From NCBI GenBank assembly GCA_009760855.2, contig WPIO01000099.1, positions 379,501 through 443,500 on the forward strand: a stretch of 64,000 nucleotides of DNA, in the 5' to 3' direction. Source of the DNA: Cristatella mucedo (Eukaryota; Bryozoa; Phylactolaemata; Cristatellidae). Each line of letters opens with the position of its first letter. The first letter of the stretch is position 1. The notes under the pieces are model-generated. The model was given only the letters and a program-made list of their open reading frames with translations. It was not told the origin of the DNA and ran no database searches. Shown here piece after piece: positions 11,650 to 23,882 of this stretch. A program made the position numbers and the translations under genes.

Positions 11650-12335
11650 GGATATCTAAACTTCTATGACTCACTGGTTGCTGGCCTACCAGCATGTGCA
11701 ATCAGGCGATTACAGCTAGTGCAAAACTACGCAGCTAGGCTTGTCTGTTGTGAGCGTCGCAGTTACCACATCCCGCCACTTTTCGTCGACCCGCACTGGC
11801 TACAAGTCAAGCAACGGATTGACTTCAAGGTTTTGTCGCTCACTTTTAGGTCTCTTCATTCTATGGCTCCAGCCTATCTCTCCGACATACTCCCCCATCA
11901 GGCCAAGCATCGTATCACCTGCTTTTCGGAATCCAACAGTCTAGAAATACCTCGTACAAACCTTAAATCCTTTGGAGACCGTGCATTTAGTTCGTATGTT
12001 CCCAAAGCCTGGAACTCTCTCCCGACCTGCGTCAGAACATCCCCTGACCTGACCACATTTAAAAGGAACTTAAAAACACACCTATTTAGGACAGCATTTA
12101 GTGGGTCCCTGTGATTCGTCCTTCACGTGCTTATGCGTGCTAACACTGTGCATGCTGTCACTAACCACACTTGCATACTGACCCTGTGCATGTCACCCCT
12201 AACCATGGTATTCATGTTGTCTATCAAGCATGATATTACTCACCATTCAATTGCATTTCCCTTTGCAGCAAATGTAAAGCGCCTCGAAAGAGATTGAGTT
12301 CTCTGAGGGCGTTTTATCAAGTGCATTATTATTAA
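11650..12335 (+). mobile_element. LINE-A 3' fragment
   Basis: Retains the last ~145 codons of the LINE-A ORF in an open frame. The region starts near [17 protein letters not shown], continues through [20 protein letters not shown] and ends FRTAFSGSL. The 3' UTR and terminal hairpin (AAAGCGCCTCGAAAGAGATT, then TTCTCTGAGGGCGTTTTATC) follow. The RT catalytic core is absent. The sequence before 11650 is not recognisable as LINE. Confidence 0.92.
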
Positions 12336-12493
12336 TACTTATAGCGGCTTCCTAAAAAGCATGCACCATAACAACTCAATGCTTTCCAGGACACACTGTC
12401 TGTGTGCTGGCTCTGATCATGTGGGATTACATCTGTTGCGGGATTACATCTGTTTGTATCCTGGATCTAGTGCACCACACCACTCATGTCTTC

Positions 12494-12499
12494 GAGAGA

Positions 12500-12576
<77 letters not shown>

Positions 12577-12583
12577 AGGGAGA

Positions 12584-12652
<69 letters not shown>
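12494..12652 (+). repeat. GA microsatellite
   Basis: About 160 bp of GA repeats with a few TGGAGAGAGGGA interruptions. Confidence 0.98.
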
Positions 12653-12653
<1 letters not shown>

Positions 12654-14144
12654 ACGGAATGTACTGTTAGGCACTCGTCTAATTGCCAGTGTTGTAGTCT
12701 TTGGTCAGACCCAGAATGCAACATGCACACATCCGTTACTCGAGAGATGCTTGAATGGTCCACAGGAAACCCTTCACTTTGCTCAAAGGCATTGATGCAG
12801 ATCTACGTAAACCACGTCGAGTGTCATGGTCACTTTAGGGACATGTCCTCAAAGCCGTCGACGTTTACCCAATGGGCTGTCAAGTGTCGACCAATCGATC
12901 ACTCGAGCGAGCACAAGCTCTGCATAAGCCTCAGGCTCTTCCAATTGTGGCAAGCTCCCTATGTTGACTATTGAGAGCCTACTAGAGCCCCAGCAACCGA
13001 TCTTAAAGTGTGCGTGCGGAATGGGTGTTTGCGGAGCAAGAAACCTTTAGCAATACCGGACATGATTGCTTGGAGACGCTCTTTACTTATTTACGTTGAC
13101 CAAGACCCGGCTGAAATGGACCAATGTCTCGGCCACCGGAAGTGACGTCACATTTGCAGGCTTTTCTTTCTCGCATACACCAGGATCAATCCAAGGTGGC
13201 GGAGGAGTAACCTCGTTGTCGGTCGTTTGTGCATCGGTTTCAGATCGTCTGCAGTCATCGCCATGCTGCCTTTCGAAGCGCCGGTTTTGAGTTCCTCAGG
13301 CAGCATAAACTACGGTGACTGAAATCTATCTCACAAAAGGGTCCTCAGTGTTCCTTTAATTAAGATTTTTTTTATCGTTCCGATTCTATGTGTGCACCTC
13401 AAATCATACCTTCCTCATGCTGGGCGTGATTAAAATTTATTTCGATGACACAGCAGACTCAAGTCCTAGTTTCAATGTTTCTATATTGTATATTTTATTT
13501 ATATATTACATATACGTATATATTTCTATCTAATCTTTACACAGACGGATTCATTTGCTGTTGTGGCTCATCTGCACGGCCCTAATCGCGACAACGCTCA
13601 AAGACTCAATCAATTATTTTCTATCCACTTACTATTAACTGGAAAGCCAAGAGTTCTTCAGAAGTTTGAAAGCCTAGATCTAAAGATTAGGCTTCGCAAA
13701 CGTAGCTCTTGTAGCCTATTCACGAAATCTACTTGTCCTGTTTCAAAGTGACCTCTTTTTTAGACGACCATAGAGTCAAGAAGGTAAAATTTCGGCGAGG
13801 TATCACTATCGTTAGCTTAAATAGGGGCGCAGCCGCCAAGCTTGTCCAAGCATGTCCAAGCATGTCCAAGCATGTGTGACCCCTCTTGCTGTTGATGCAA
13901 GACTCTGCAGCTAAGCATGTCGGTCGCGAATGTCACCGTTGCCATACTGCACTGCTTCTTCCGAACCTGAGCCGCCTTCCCAACCCAGCAGTGCATTGAC
14001 TCCTAGGTTGTGTCACCCACTTTTCATATTCTTGCTCCAGCCTACCCATCCGAAATAGGTCTTAACGAAAGGCGCCGGATCCTTTTTTTGCGTTCGTAAG
14101 CGTTCTGACTCTGTGCCTGTTGTCCATTTCTAATGGAAAAGTAT
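12653..14144. other. Non-coding stretch with a LINE-A remnant
   Basis: About 13605-13770 keeps weak LINE-A likeness (ACTGGAAAGCCAAGAGTTCT, then TTTCAAAGTGACCTC, then TAGACGACCATA), corresponding to the post-RT region. About 13835-13880 repeats GTCCAAGCAT four times. Elsewhere I see nothing definite. Confidence 0.5.
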
Positions 14145-14880
14145 GGGTAATGCAATGTAATGTATCTCCGTCAGTAACTCCACAAAGTCATAAAGACCAT
14201 GTGGGTGTTACGCAGGAGAGTTTTGTATAGCGTACTCACAGCCTAAGCGGCTTTCGGTACGCATTCGGTACCCAACAGACTTCGTCTCACGCAACAAAGA
14301 GAAAGTGGGAAGCATAGCAGAGTCAGGAGAGCAGTTGAGGTAGTGAGTAGCATAGAAGTAGCAGTTCAGGACCGCTGAAAAAGATGTGCCATAGTCGGCA
14401 GTTGGAGAGTAGATGTCGTTGCGTAAGAATTGTGGAAGCGAGTTCCACAGTCTAGGACCTGCAGAGCTAAAGCTTCTGTCGCCAAATGTCTTTAAGCGGA
14501 GGAATGGGACAGCTAATTGATTGTCCACACAGGACCTGAGAGCGCGAACAGGCTGAAACTGATGCAGCAGTTCAGCTAGGTACGAAGGAGCCAAGCCGTG
14601 GCGGGCCTTGTGGGTCAGCGTAAGAACTTTGCTCTGTATCCTTTCCTCAACCGGCAACCATCCTAGCTCTTTCAGCAAAGGTGACACGTGCTCAAACCGC
14701 TGGGACTTGAAGACCAGCCTTGCAGCCATATTCATAGTCCGCTGTGGTGGCATAATAGCTTTCTTTGGTAGCCCAGCCAAAAGGGAATTACAATAATCAA
14801 GCCGAGACAGAACTAAAGAGCTAGTTAATTTTTTTACAAGCCACTGTGGGATGGGTGACAGGTTTGTCAAAGTGCTTAGA
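14145..14880 (-). mobile_element. LINE-B 3' fragment, reverse orientation
   Basis: Reverse-strand copy of the LINE-B C-terminal ORF. The frame of about 220 codons is open and carries SRLDYCNSLLAGLPKKAIMP, ELGWLPVEERIQSKVL and LWNSLPQFLRND. The tail reads GACGGAGATACATTACATT on the - strand. It is highly similar to 3715-4418, so both insertions are probably fairly recent. Confidence 0.9.
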
Positions 14881-15239
14881 AAAAGATTTGGTTCTCTGAA
14901 GGAGCCATTCTAATGCCTTATCATGCTGATCATTCCTTGAGCACTCAACAAATGATCTGCAGGTAAGGTTGCACTGTAGATCGGCAATCTACCACGTGAA
15001 AATGATATCGCTGTCTTGACTATGCTGATACGGTTCCTTAAGTTTTCTACGTCATCTCAAAAGCCTCAGTCTGGAGAGCTCACTTTTTTTAAGAAGCTAT
15101 TTTTCGGAAGTATTTGCAGTTGCACGAAGCACACACAAACAAATTCGCGTTGCCGACCTTGAGTGATGGCGATCGGGTGCGACGTCTAATCGTGGCGGAA
15201 ATGCACCTGTCGGAGATCAGGCCATTCTGACCTCTTCTC
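14881..15239. other. Unassigned non-coding stretch
   Basis: I see no exon or element in this stretch. Confidence 0.5.
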
Positions 15240-16165
15240 TTGGCAAGACTCTGCTTAGCATGTACGCTTTTTCCGGTTTTCGGCTGGGGCTACGACAAAG
15301 CGCGCGGGCGGGCGCGCCGAGCCCGGTGTCGTCGCCACCGCGGCAGCGCCGACGACGCCCGGTTCGGCACGCACGGCACGCTTAAGCGGCGGACGTCGGC
15401 GGCGCAGAAGCCCGCGGCCGGAAATTGACGACACTAATGGCTGCGGGCTATTAGATTGTGGCTCTCTGAGCTCGCTGCCCACTCGCTCAGCGCGGCGGAC
15501 AGATCGAAGGGCGCGGTCGATCGAGCGGTTGGCGGCGGGCGCCGTTACCGACCGAGAGCTGATGCTGTGGCGAGATTCGCCGATTCGTCGTTCTCGGTGT
15601 GAAAGTGGTTCGTTCGACACCCAACTGGGCGGTCAAGGGTTCGCAAGCGAAGGAACCGCCGCCTCCTTAATTGCCGAGCTGCCCGCGTCACTGTATTATT
15701 CATCGCTCGCCCACTCTTTCATTGGAGATGTGGAGATTTTACCGACGGCGCTGACGCCTCCCCCATTTCGAAATCTTTTCGCCATCCACCCGGCAAGTGT
15801 TACGTCACGACAGCACGTGGTAATTTTCGATGCCTCGATCGATTGTCCCGGAAGGAAGTTACGAGAGCTGCGACTCGCTCGCTTTCTGTCCCTGCACGCA
15901 GAAATCGTACGTAGTAGTTTCGTGTCGCTGGCGATCGGCTCGGAAGTGAATGCAAACACTCGCGGTCGCGTGTTCGTGCCCGCACGCTTCGCTCACCGTG
16001 TCGCCCTCTCTCTCTAGAAATCGAATTGACAGCGAGTTTAGGACGAGTGCGAAGATTAAGATATTATTTTAAGATATTATTAAGTTTAGGACGAGTGCGA
16101 AGAGCTTTCTGCCGTCGGCAGACGCCGGCGCCTCTCGAGGCACCTGTTTACGCGTCATTCTGCCG

Positions 16166-16200
<35 letters not shown>

Positions 16201-16760
16201 TCGATGGGTGTCGCGCAGCGTCGATGGCCCCTTTGCGCTCCAGCTCGGGCGTCGCAAATATGCGCTCTCGATTTCTCGGAAGAAATTATTCTTGCTCCGC
16301 CTCCCGGAAATCCGATGGCAACACGATGCGTCCTCCGTCGGCGTCCTCGTTGCGAGAGAGCTCGCGGCCAGCCAGCGTGCCAGCTGAAGGCGCCACCTCG
16401 CCAGGGTCGACCGCATTTTCGACGTTCACCGGCGTCGCCGGCGGCGGTCGTCCGGGGTCACATTATCGGCTGCATAGCGTAGCCGTCGCTGCACATCTTG
16501 GCCTGATCCAGAGCAGCCGACGAGCGCCTCTATTTATGCGCCCCTTAGTTCACCGCGCGAGGCAACGTTTTCGAAGTGTTAACGAGCGCTGGCATTTTGC
16601 GCTGACGACGCGACGACACGTCGCCGACTCGTACGGCTAGCGATGACCCGTCGGATACGGGCACCGGCCGTAATCTCGAGTGGAAGGCACGCTCTTCCTG
16701 CGCCTCGGGCGCTGCGCCGCAGCGAAGCGGCGAGCGCACCATCTGCAGTCGGTCTTCCAA
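15240..16760. promoter_or_regulatory. CpG-rich region, possible promoter or first exon
   Basis: CpG density is much higher than in the flanks. It contains a TCG trinucleotide run at 16163-16201 and a 19-bp direct repeat (GTTTAGGACGAGTGCGAAG at about 16035 and 16084). A + strand frame from about 16210 (beginning MAPLRSSSGVANMRS) is open to 16640 and is Ser- and Arg-rich. It could be an N-terminal exon, but no donor or partner exon could be fixed. Confidence 0.4.
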
Positions 16761-16768
16761 ATCGATGG

Positions 16769-16847
16769 CGTGTCTGTCCCTTTAGAAATCGGAAGCGTGT
16801 CTGTCCCTTTAGAAATCGGAAGCGTGTCTGTCCCTTTAGAAATCGGA
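16769..16847 (+). repeat. 27-bp minisatellite, three units
   Basis: Three near-identical units beginning TGTCTGTCCCTTTAGAAATC, at 16771, 16798 and 16825. The period is a multiple of three, so one frame reads VCPFRNRKR repeated. That is probably a by-product rather than a protein. Confidence 0.95.
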
Positions 16848-17562
16848 TTTTGATTTAAAAAAAGGGCTCTATGCAGCGTGTATTTATAATTACTATTACA
16901 TATGTGGCAGCATATCTTTATAGGGGGATATTGTATATGCAGCTGTGCATCTGTGCGGTGCTATGTCCAAGTTGCGTCATCATGCGCTCTCCCGCCGCTT
17001 GCACGCCGAAGTGGGAGTTTGCTACCTGTGCGAAGCAGACCAGTGCGCCGGAACAAGTGAATGAAGAAGCCTGAGCATGATTGAAAGAGCCCTGACGTTG
17101 ACGCGTAGCAGTTTCAGGGCAACCAATGGTGGTCTGTGATCAGTGGTGCAGCTGTTGCAGCTGCCAAATGTCCTTGCAATCGGAAAAACGCGCGTGCCCA
17201 CCGATAGCATTTCCGCCGTCTGTACAAGTTCATATTCATCGAAGCGCCCTTTATTCCTTGCAGTAAGACGCCGGCATGGCGGACAAGCAAAAGAAATGCA
17301 CCCTTTTTACCGATGTCCGTCAGCACTATCAACCCTGCTAATTCTGTAGCTGTCGTGCTGTGCCGCTCGTTGTACCGGTCACTGGTCAGTCAATTCCATC
17401 GAGCTTATCCGCCGCGCATTTGCCAGGAGCGCATTATAGCGCCGCAGCGCGCGCGAGTGCGTTTAGCAGCACGTTGCTTGCGTGGTCCTGTACACGGGTG
17501 GGTGAAAGTGGCAGTCGTGCATGCAATCCGATTCACCCGTCCCGCGAGCGCGCGCTCACGAG
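16848..17562. other. Unassigned non-coding stretch
   Basis: I see no convincing exon or element between the minisatellite and the GA tract. Confidence 0.45.
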
Positions 17563-18090
<528 letters not shown>

Positions 18091-19734
18091 AGAGAGAGAG
18101 AGCGTCGCGCGCAACCGTCGTGGGCGCGCGCCCGCAGTGCGAGACCTGCAGCTCGGATCGAGAGAATGCGCGGTTGCGTCGCGGCAGACGAAGCTCTCCG
18201 GTCGTCGGCGTAAGTCGCAGCTCAGGGCGACGCGGGACCCACCCCCCCGCAGTGTGAACCGTTCAAGTCAACCGAGACTGTCTTGAACGTGGTCACGAAC
18301 TCACTCGGCAGCGCCCTCGTCTCACACTGTCATTGCACAATGGGCGAATAGCGCTGCCGGAGCTGTTTCATTTTTCTTTATTGGTCTGTATTTCTATTTT
18401 CTTTATTAGTTTTTTTATTATCGGGTGCTCCCGGAGCTTTTTCTTTTTTCTTAAATTTATTTTATCTTTAATTTTCTTTTTTCTTTAACAGTCGTATCGG
18501 GCGCTGCCACCATCGATTTCAGTAGGGCAGAACGCCAAGAGTACCCTGAACGACTTTTTTTGTAGACTCTTTTGTCGCACGAGTTGTTCGTTGTACGCCG
18601 CGCTAATTTGATGATGCAAGCGACCTGCGAAATGCAAGCGACCTGCGCTGAAACCTATTGCGACGCGCTTAGGTGATGCGTTTAAAGTATATCCGCTATA
18701 TTTCACATTCCTGTCTGGGTCGCTCGTCTTGTCAAGTAATTCAGGGAGCATTCTCTCCGCACAATTAACAACAAAGCTCAAATAAGTTTGAAGAGCACGA
18801 TTTTTACGTTGCGGTGCGCGTAATGCCACCATCTGTGGGCTATTTACCTGATGAATTTAAGACACTTTTGACTGCTTGCAGAGCAGAGATCCACAACTTA
18901 AACAAACTAGTGAATAGACCCTAAGAGAACTTGGTCTCTTTCTCGACACTTTCAACCGTCTGGAAAGGAAGCAGGTAAATTGGTTGGTGACACAATGCAT
19001 AATTTAAGTACGCTTTGGTACAGAAGGAGCAATTCAAGCGGATGGAGCTAAGGCTGTGATAAGCATGCGGGTTTTAATATTTTTTATAATGCCGCACGTA
19101 CAGTCAGGGGCAGTCAATATGCAAAAACAATGGTTAATTGCCGTATGTAACCGCAGGTATCCTGGCTGGTCAGTGACTCTAAAACTGCATCTGAAATATA
19201 TGCCCTAGTAACACTCGAAGTCTTGTTTTCTTAATTTAAACTTCACAGTTATGAAACTACGTAGGCATCAAGTATGTTCCCAGTTCGTAAATCTTTGCAC
19301 TTTCTTGCTGTTTGCTGCCGCTCGAAAGCTTTGCCTTATTATAAATCGAGAAAAAGCTGGAGAAAACGAGCGACTATTTTGCATTTCAGAGAGAATGAGC
19401 GAAGAAACAAAGTTCTACCGCAGTCGTCTGCGAAGTTCCGGAATTTCAATGTCGTTAATACGAGGCGACGAAGAGGGAAGCGGCGACACCGGTACGCTTA
19501 AAAATGGCGTAGCACGCGTGCCGCTTCCGGCGGGTATCTATCTTCCTCTTGGCGCCTTTTCGGTTTTGACGCACACTGGACGCCGCGACGTCCGAACTCG
19601 TCGCAGAGAGCTCGAAACCGGAGCGGAAAGGCCAACAGCCGCTGCACCTTTATTTATTTGGCATCGACGTAGTGCCGCCGGCTTTTGCGCGCGTCTCGCG
19701 GCGCTCGCGCTTTCCACGTCTAGGGCAGTCGCAT
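18091..19734. other. Non-coding stretch, CpG-rich at both ends
   Basis: GC-rich at 18100-18350 and from 19500 onward; T-rich at 18365-18490. A weak LINE-tail-like piece lies near 18920-18960 (CTAAGAGAACTTGGTCTCTT). No convincing exon before gene Y. Confidence 0.45.
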
Positions 19735-20564
19735 ATGCGGCCCGTTTCGGCGCCCGTGAGGACCTTCCGCGGCGAGGATGGCGAAGTCGAGGACGAAGAC
19801 GCAGAGTGGTGCGAGGGATACGCCGCGCCGCCGCCGAAGCACTGGATATGCTGGGACACGGGGGAACTCGAGCCGCCCGGCCAGCAGACGCGTCTCATTC
19901 AGCCCTGGCCCACGCCCACGCCCGGGAGACTTCTGGACAGAGACCGCGACGAGAGCGATCGTTTGCGCGCGCCACCAGTCCCGCCGCCCAAGGCCAGAGC
20001 GGCGCAACATCGAGGAGGTTTTCCGTCCAGAGAGCCGCAGCCGGACAGAGCCATGTTCAAAAACCGCGAAGTCACCTACTACGACCAGCCCTCAGCGGAC
20101 GACGTAAGCACGCCCGTCGGCCGCACGCAGCGTCGATCGCGGCTGCGCGTTTCTTGAGCGCCCGGCTGCTAAACGTCGGACGACGCGTACGATCGGCGTG
20201 CGCGCTCATCTCGCTTGTCGCTCGCGGTCCCAGAGCGCTAGCGGTGTTTTGCAAAGAGGAGCGCGTTCGCGGGCGAGACATTCGTAGACATTCGGCTAAC
20301 TAGCGGCGGTGGCGAAATAGAGGCGTCGACTACTCACTGGCGTAGGCAGAAGCTAGTGCGGACGACAAACCAGCCGCTGCCTCGATAGGAGCAGGAGGAT
20401 GCGGCAGGAAGACACGTGACAGAAGAGTGCGGCAAGAGCGCCAGAGTCGACGCTCGTACTGCGAAAGAAACCTGTTAATGGACGCGTTGCAGCGACGGCT
20501 TCGGAGTACTAGTTCTTTGCCACAAACGCAACGCACTTTGAGAGAGCGAGAGAGAGAGCGAGAA

Positions 20565-20654
<90 letters not shown>

Positions 20655-21008
20655 AGAGAGAGCGAGAGAAAGAGCGAGAGAGAGAGAGCGAGAGCGAGAG
20701 AGAGAGAGAGAGCGAGAGCGAGAGCGAGAGAAAGAGCGAGAGAGCGAGAGAGAGAGCGAGAGCGAGAGAGAGACAGAGAGAGAGAGAGCGAGAGCGAGAG
20801 AGAGAGAGAGAGAGCGAGAGCGAGAGCGAGAGCGAGAGAGAGACAGAGAGAGGGCGAGCGAGAGAGAGAGAGAGAGAGAGAGCGAGAGCGAGAGAGAGAG
20901 AGAGAGAGCGAGAGAGAGCGAGAGCGAGAGACAGAGAGAGCGAGAGAGAGAGCGAGAGAGCGAGAGAGCGAGACAGAGAGAGAGAGCGAGCGAGAGAGAG
21001 AGAGCGAG

Positions 21009-21070
<62 letters not shown>

Positions 21071-21140
21071 CTACTGTTTTTAGGCGCAGGAAAAAACGCT
21101 GGCAGAGCTGGAGCCTAGAAGCAATGCTAACGGGTCGTAG
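19735..21140 (+). CDS. Gene Y: probable two-exon gene, unrecognised Pro/charged protein
   Basis: Proposed exons are 19735-20103 and 21084-21140. Exon 1 starts at ATG 19735 (MRPVSAPVRTFRGEDGE). It continues as an acidic then Pro-rich segment (APPPKHWICWDTGELEPPG) and ends EVTYYDQPSADD at a donor GAC/GTAAGC in phase 0. Exon 2 follows an acceptor TGCTACTGTTTTTAG and reads in phase AQEKTLAELEPRSNANGS, then TAG. The product is about 141 aa. The 5' end is uncertain: an acceptor at 19723 (CACGTCTAG) could make exon 1 internal. The intron is mostly a GA microsatellite, which leaves an unusual purine-rich branch region. I see no AATAAA in the following 600 bp. The donor phase would also fit the last exon of gene X at 30424. 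No domain recognised. Confidence 0.45.
20539..21069 (+). repeat. GA microsatellite with GAGC interruptions, inside the gene Y intron
   Basis: About 530 bp of GA repeats. The second half is broken regularly by GC steps (GAGCGAGA), giving Arg-Glu/Ser-Glu pseudo-frames. Confidence 0.98.
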
Positions 21141-22594
21141 TTGCAGCACTGCCTCACGCAGGCGAACGGACGGCAGCCGAGCTCCGCAGCACTCACTTAG
21201 GAGCGCCCGTTTGCTTGGCCTTGGCGCAGCGAGTCGTATTCATTAACTTAGAGTAGTCTATTCGACAGCCCGAGAGAGAGAAGTGCGTGTGTACAGCACA
21301 AACATTAGCGCGAAACACTCACCTCAAAGCCCAAAGTGCTACTCACAATGCAGTTGAAGGTTGAATCGTGCTTTGTACGCAGTCTCAACTGTGGATTACG
21401 TAAATATCCAGCATAATATTGAATAACCGTCGCAATGCAGGAACTGCTAATATTCGCAGGCACTGCCATAATGTAATCGCTTTGCCGAGCACAAGATTCT
21501 CTTCCAAACTCGGTCACAGAATCAGGGAGCGTACGCTCACGTCGCACCGGATGCAGCGTCACCTCAGCCTCGCAAAGCGCCGATCGGCCGGTTACACCGT
21601 CCGGCAGCGAGTGCTGTGATTGGATGGTAGGCTCACGTGAGCGACAGTGCAGTATTTTGATGCGCTACTGCTTTTTTGACAAGCGTGGCTGCTGTTCTCG
21701 CCGTTGTCACTGCCCAATCACGGCTTTGCGGTCTGTCAAGCACTTTGGCATATTCCACAGCAGAAGAAACATAAAAGAATCAACTGGTTTGCCCAGTGGT
21801 TAAGTAGCTAGCCCGAATAAGGTATGGCCGAGGTCGTGGGCTTGAGTTCCACAGCATACGTGAAGCACCTGAATATAAATTAAGTTCTCTTAGGGCGCTA
21901 TACAAATGAAAAAATATTTTGTAAGTTTTTGGTCAGCCTCATTTTGTGGGGGTCGAACAGCCAGTGAGTGAAGCCGGATGTCGGTGGAGCAGGATGTCGG
22001 TAAATTTTACTTGCGACATCGGCGTGAAGGCGCGAAGTCTTTCATCAAGCATCGAACGAAGACGAGTCTCGCCAGCTCAATCGAAAGAGAGCTTGAGCTG
22101 TAATCCTTGACCTGTAACCCTTGACCTATGATCCCGAGGTTTGGAAAACGTCCCCGCTCCGAGTGAGTAATTTTTTGAGGCTCAAGGCACCCAGCCGATC
22201 GCTGCGTACTTGGGATGGCTCGGTGCGTAACTCGGAGCCAAGTCGGCTGTTGACAGAAGAAGATGTGCGAGTCACAAAGAGTCTCCGTAGGGTTGAACTT
22301 CAGCCTAATCACCCTGGTAGTGGGCTTATGCTTTACCGACGAAGCCGCGGCGGCTTCCGGTTGGTCAACAGTTAAAGAGAAAAATCTTTCGTCCGATCCA
22401 CCGCAAGGCTCGCTCTAGATTGGCTTATTCGTGGCTTGCTGAACTGCTGCACTAGTGTCAGGCTTTTCGTGTTCACTGAAGCATCAGAGCACTCAATTAG
22501 CTGTTCCATTCTTTGCCATTCTTTCCTTGCTATTCTATTCTATGAATAATAATGTCTATTCATTTTTTAAAGACAGCTCGCAGCCGAAACTATA
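21141..22594. other. Mostly unassigned stretch with a SINE-1 copy
   Basis: Contains the SINE-1 copy at 21788-21912. The rest, including an open + frame at 22121-22375, shows no recognisable gene or element. Confidence 0.45.
21788..21912 (+). mobile_element. tRNA-derived SINE-1, best preserved copy
   Basis: The 5' tRNA-like part reads GCCCAGTGGTTAAGTAGC (A box), then GAGGTCGTGGGCTTGAGTTC (B-box region). The 3' part GTGAAGCACCTGAATATAAA, then TTAAGTTCTCTTAGGGCGCT, closely follows the LINE-A tail and can form the same outer and inner stem. Confidence 0.7.
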
Positions 22595-22815
22595 GCAGGT
22601 CGGCCAATTCACTAGCTAATTCACAGCCTCATTTATATAGCGGCAGATGAAACGAAACGGCCAAATAATGGCTGTTGCCAACGCTTGCTGAGGGAGATAC
22701 AGTATTGCCCGCAGCAGATTTCGCGACCCGGGTCGTGGAGAGCAAGCACCTTTTCCTCTACGCTAAGATCCAGGAGCCCGCGTCATTCATGCAGCGGCAG
22801 CAGAGCCTTGGTGGC
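22595..22815 (-). mobile_element. Probable SINE-2 copy, diverged
   Basis: Order and spacing match SINE-2: CACAGCCTCATTTATATAGC and GGCAGATG, later GTATTGCCCGCAGCAGATTT, then CCCGGGTCGTGGAGAGCAAG. It is heavily mutated. Confidence 0.4.
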
Positions 22816-23290
22816 TAGCGCCTAGTGGATTTGATATTTTTAACGACGAGCGGCGGCGCACCCGTGCAGCCGCACCGCTTGGGACGCAGCGCTTCGACGG
22901 ACGCGCTCGCTCGCTCGAGCACGCCCGTCCTCCTTGCAGCGTCCTCCTTGCAGCGTCCTCCTTGCAACGTCCTCCTTGCAGCGGCGCGAGCGCTCTCGTT
23001 GCAGCGCGACCGGCAGACCGTTCTCACACTGGCGCCTACGTTCAGAGCGTGGCACACGCTCGGCCGCGGCTACGATAAAGGCGAGTAGCGGCCGCGTTCG
23101 CCCGCCGCGCGCGTTCTTTCGATCGGCCGTCTGCGCGGCGTCGCTACGACGCTAGTCGAGTGGTGTGCGGCCTCGACGGCACTCGGCGGCCGCAGCTCTA
23201 TCGCGTGTGTGACGACGCTCGCGTCGCGTCCGAAGCGCTTTCGGACAGACACGCGCGGCAATTATAGCGGTAGACGTCTATCGAACCAAC
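22816..23290. promoter_or_regulatory. CpG-rich patch with a 14-bp minisatellite
   Basis: High CpG. Four tandem 14-bp units (GTCCTCCTTGCAGC) occupy 22927-22982. It may mark a promoter, but no exon or start site can be fixed. Confidence 0.4.
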
Positions 23291-23399
23291 CCGGCTATGC
23301 ACCTCTGTTCATACAAGCACCTGACGTCAGTTCTAAAAATAAACACGAGCAACGGTTTGAACTGCAACCGGCAGAAACGAAGGGGAACGAAACCACGAC

Positions 23400-23515
23400 A
23401 TTTCAATTACTAACCATTCGATCGTGCTTCTTTTGCAGCAAATGTTAAGTGCCTAGAAAGAGATTGACTTATCTCCAGGGCGCTATCTCAAATCTATTAT
23501 TATTATAATTATTAA
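23400..23515 (+). mobile_element. LINE-A terminal fragment
   Basis: ACTAACCATTCGATCG, then TTTGCAGCAAATGTTAAGTG, CCTAGAAAGAGATT and AGGGCGCTATC, with ATT repeats at the end. Confidence 0.85.
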
Positions 23516-23882
23516 TTAGGCCGGATCCAGCTATAAATAAATAGAGTGGCGTTAATCCTGACTAGAATGCTAGCTAGGGCCTATCTGGCCTACAGGCCGG
23601 AGTTTGCCGATCTCTGCGCCAGGGTTTCTAAATATGATGCCATCAGCGCTGGAGCTGGAGTACGGTTCTCCGTCTGCTCGATGGTCTCTCGAAGGCTGAA
23701 AGCGAGAACGAGGCCTGTCTACTCCCTGATCGCCTGCAGCCGAAAGTGCAGTGAAAGATAGCAGTCGACGTCCGGACGGTCGTCAAGACGACGTCATGGC
23801 TGCCACGTCGCGTAGTTGAATCCGTCTGAGCTTCACTGGCTTACTATCGAGCTAATTGAATCCGCTACAAGTTCCTCCGTCC

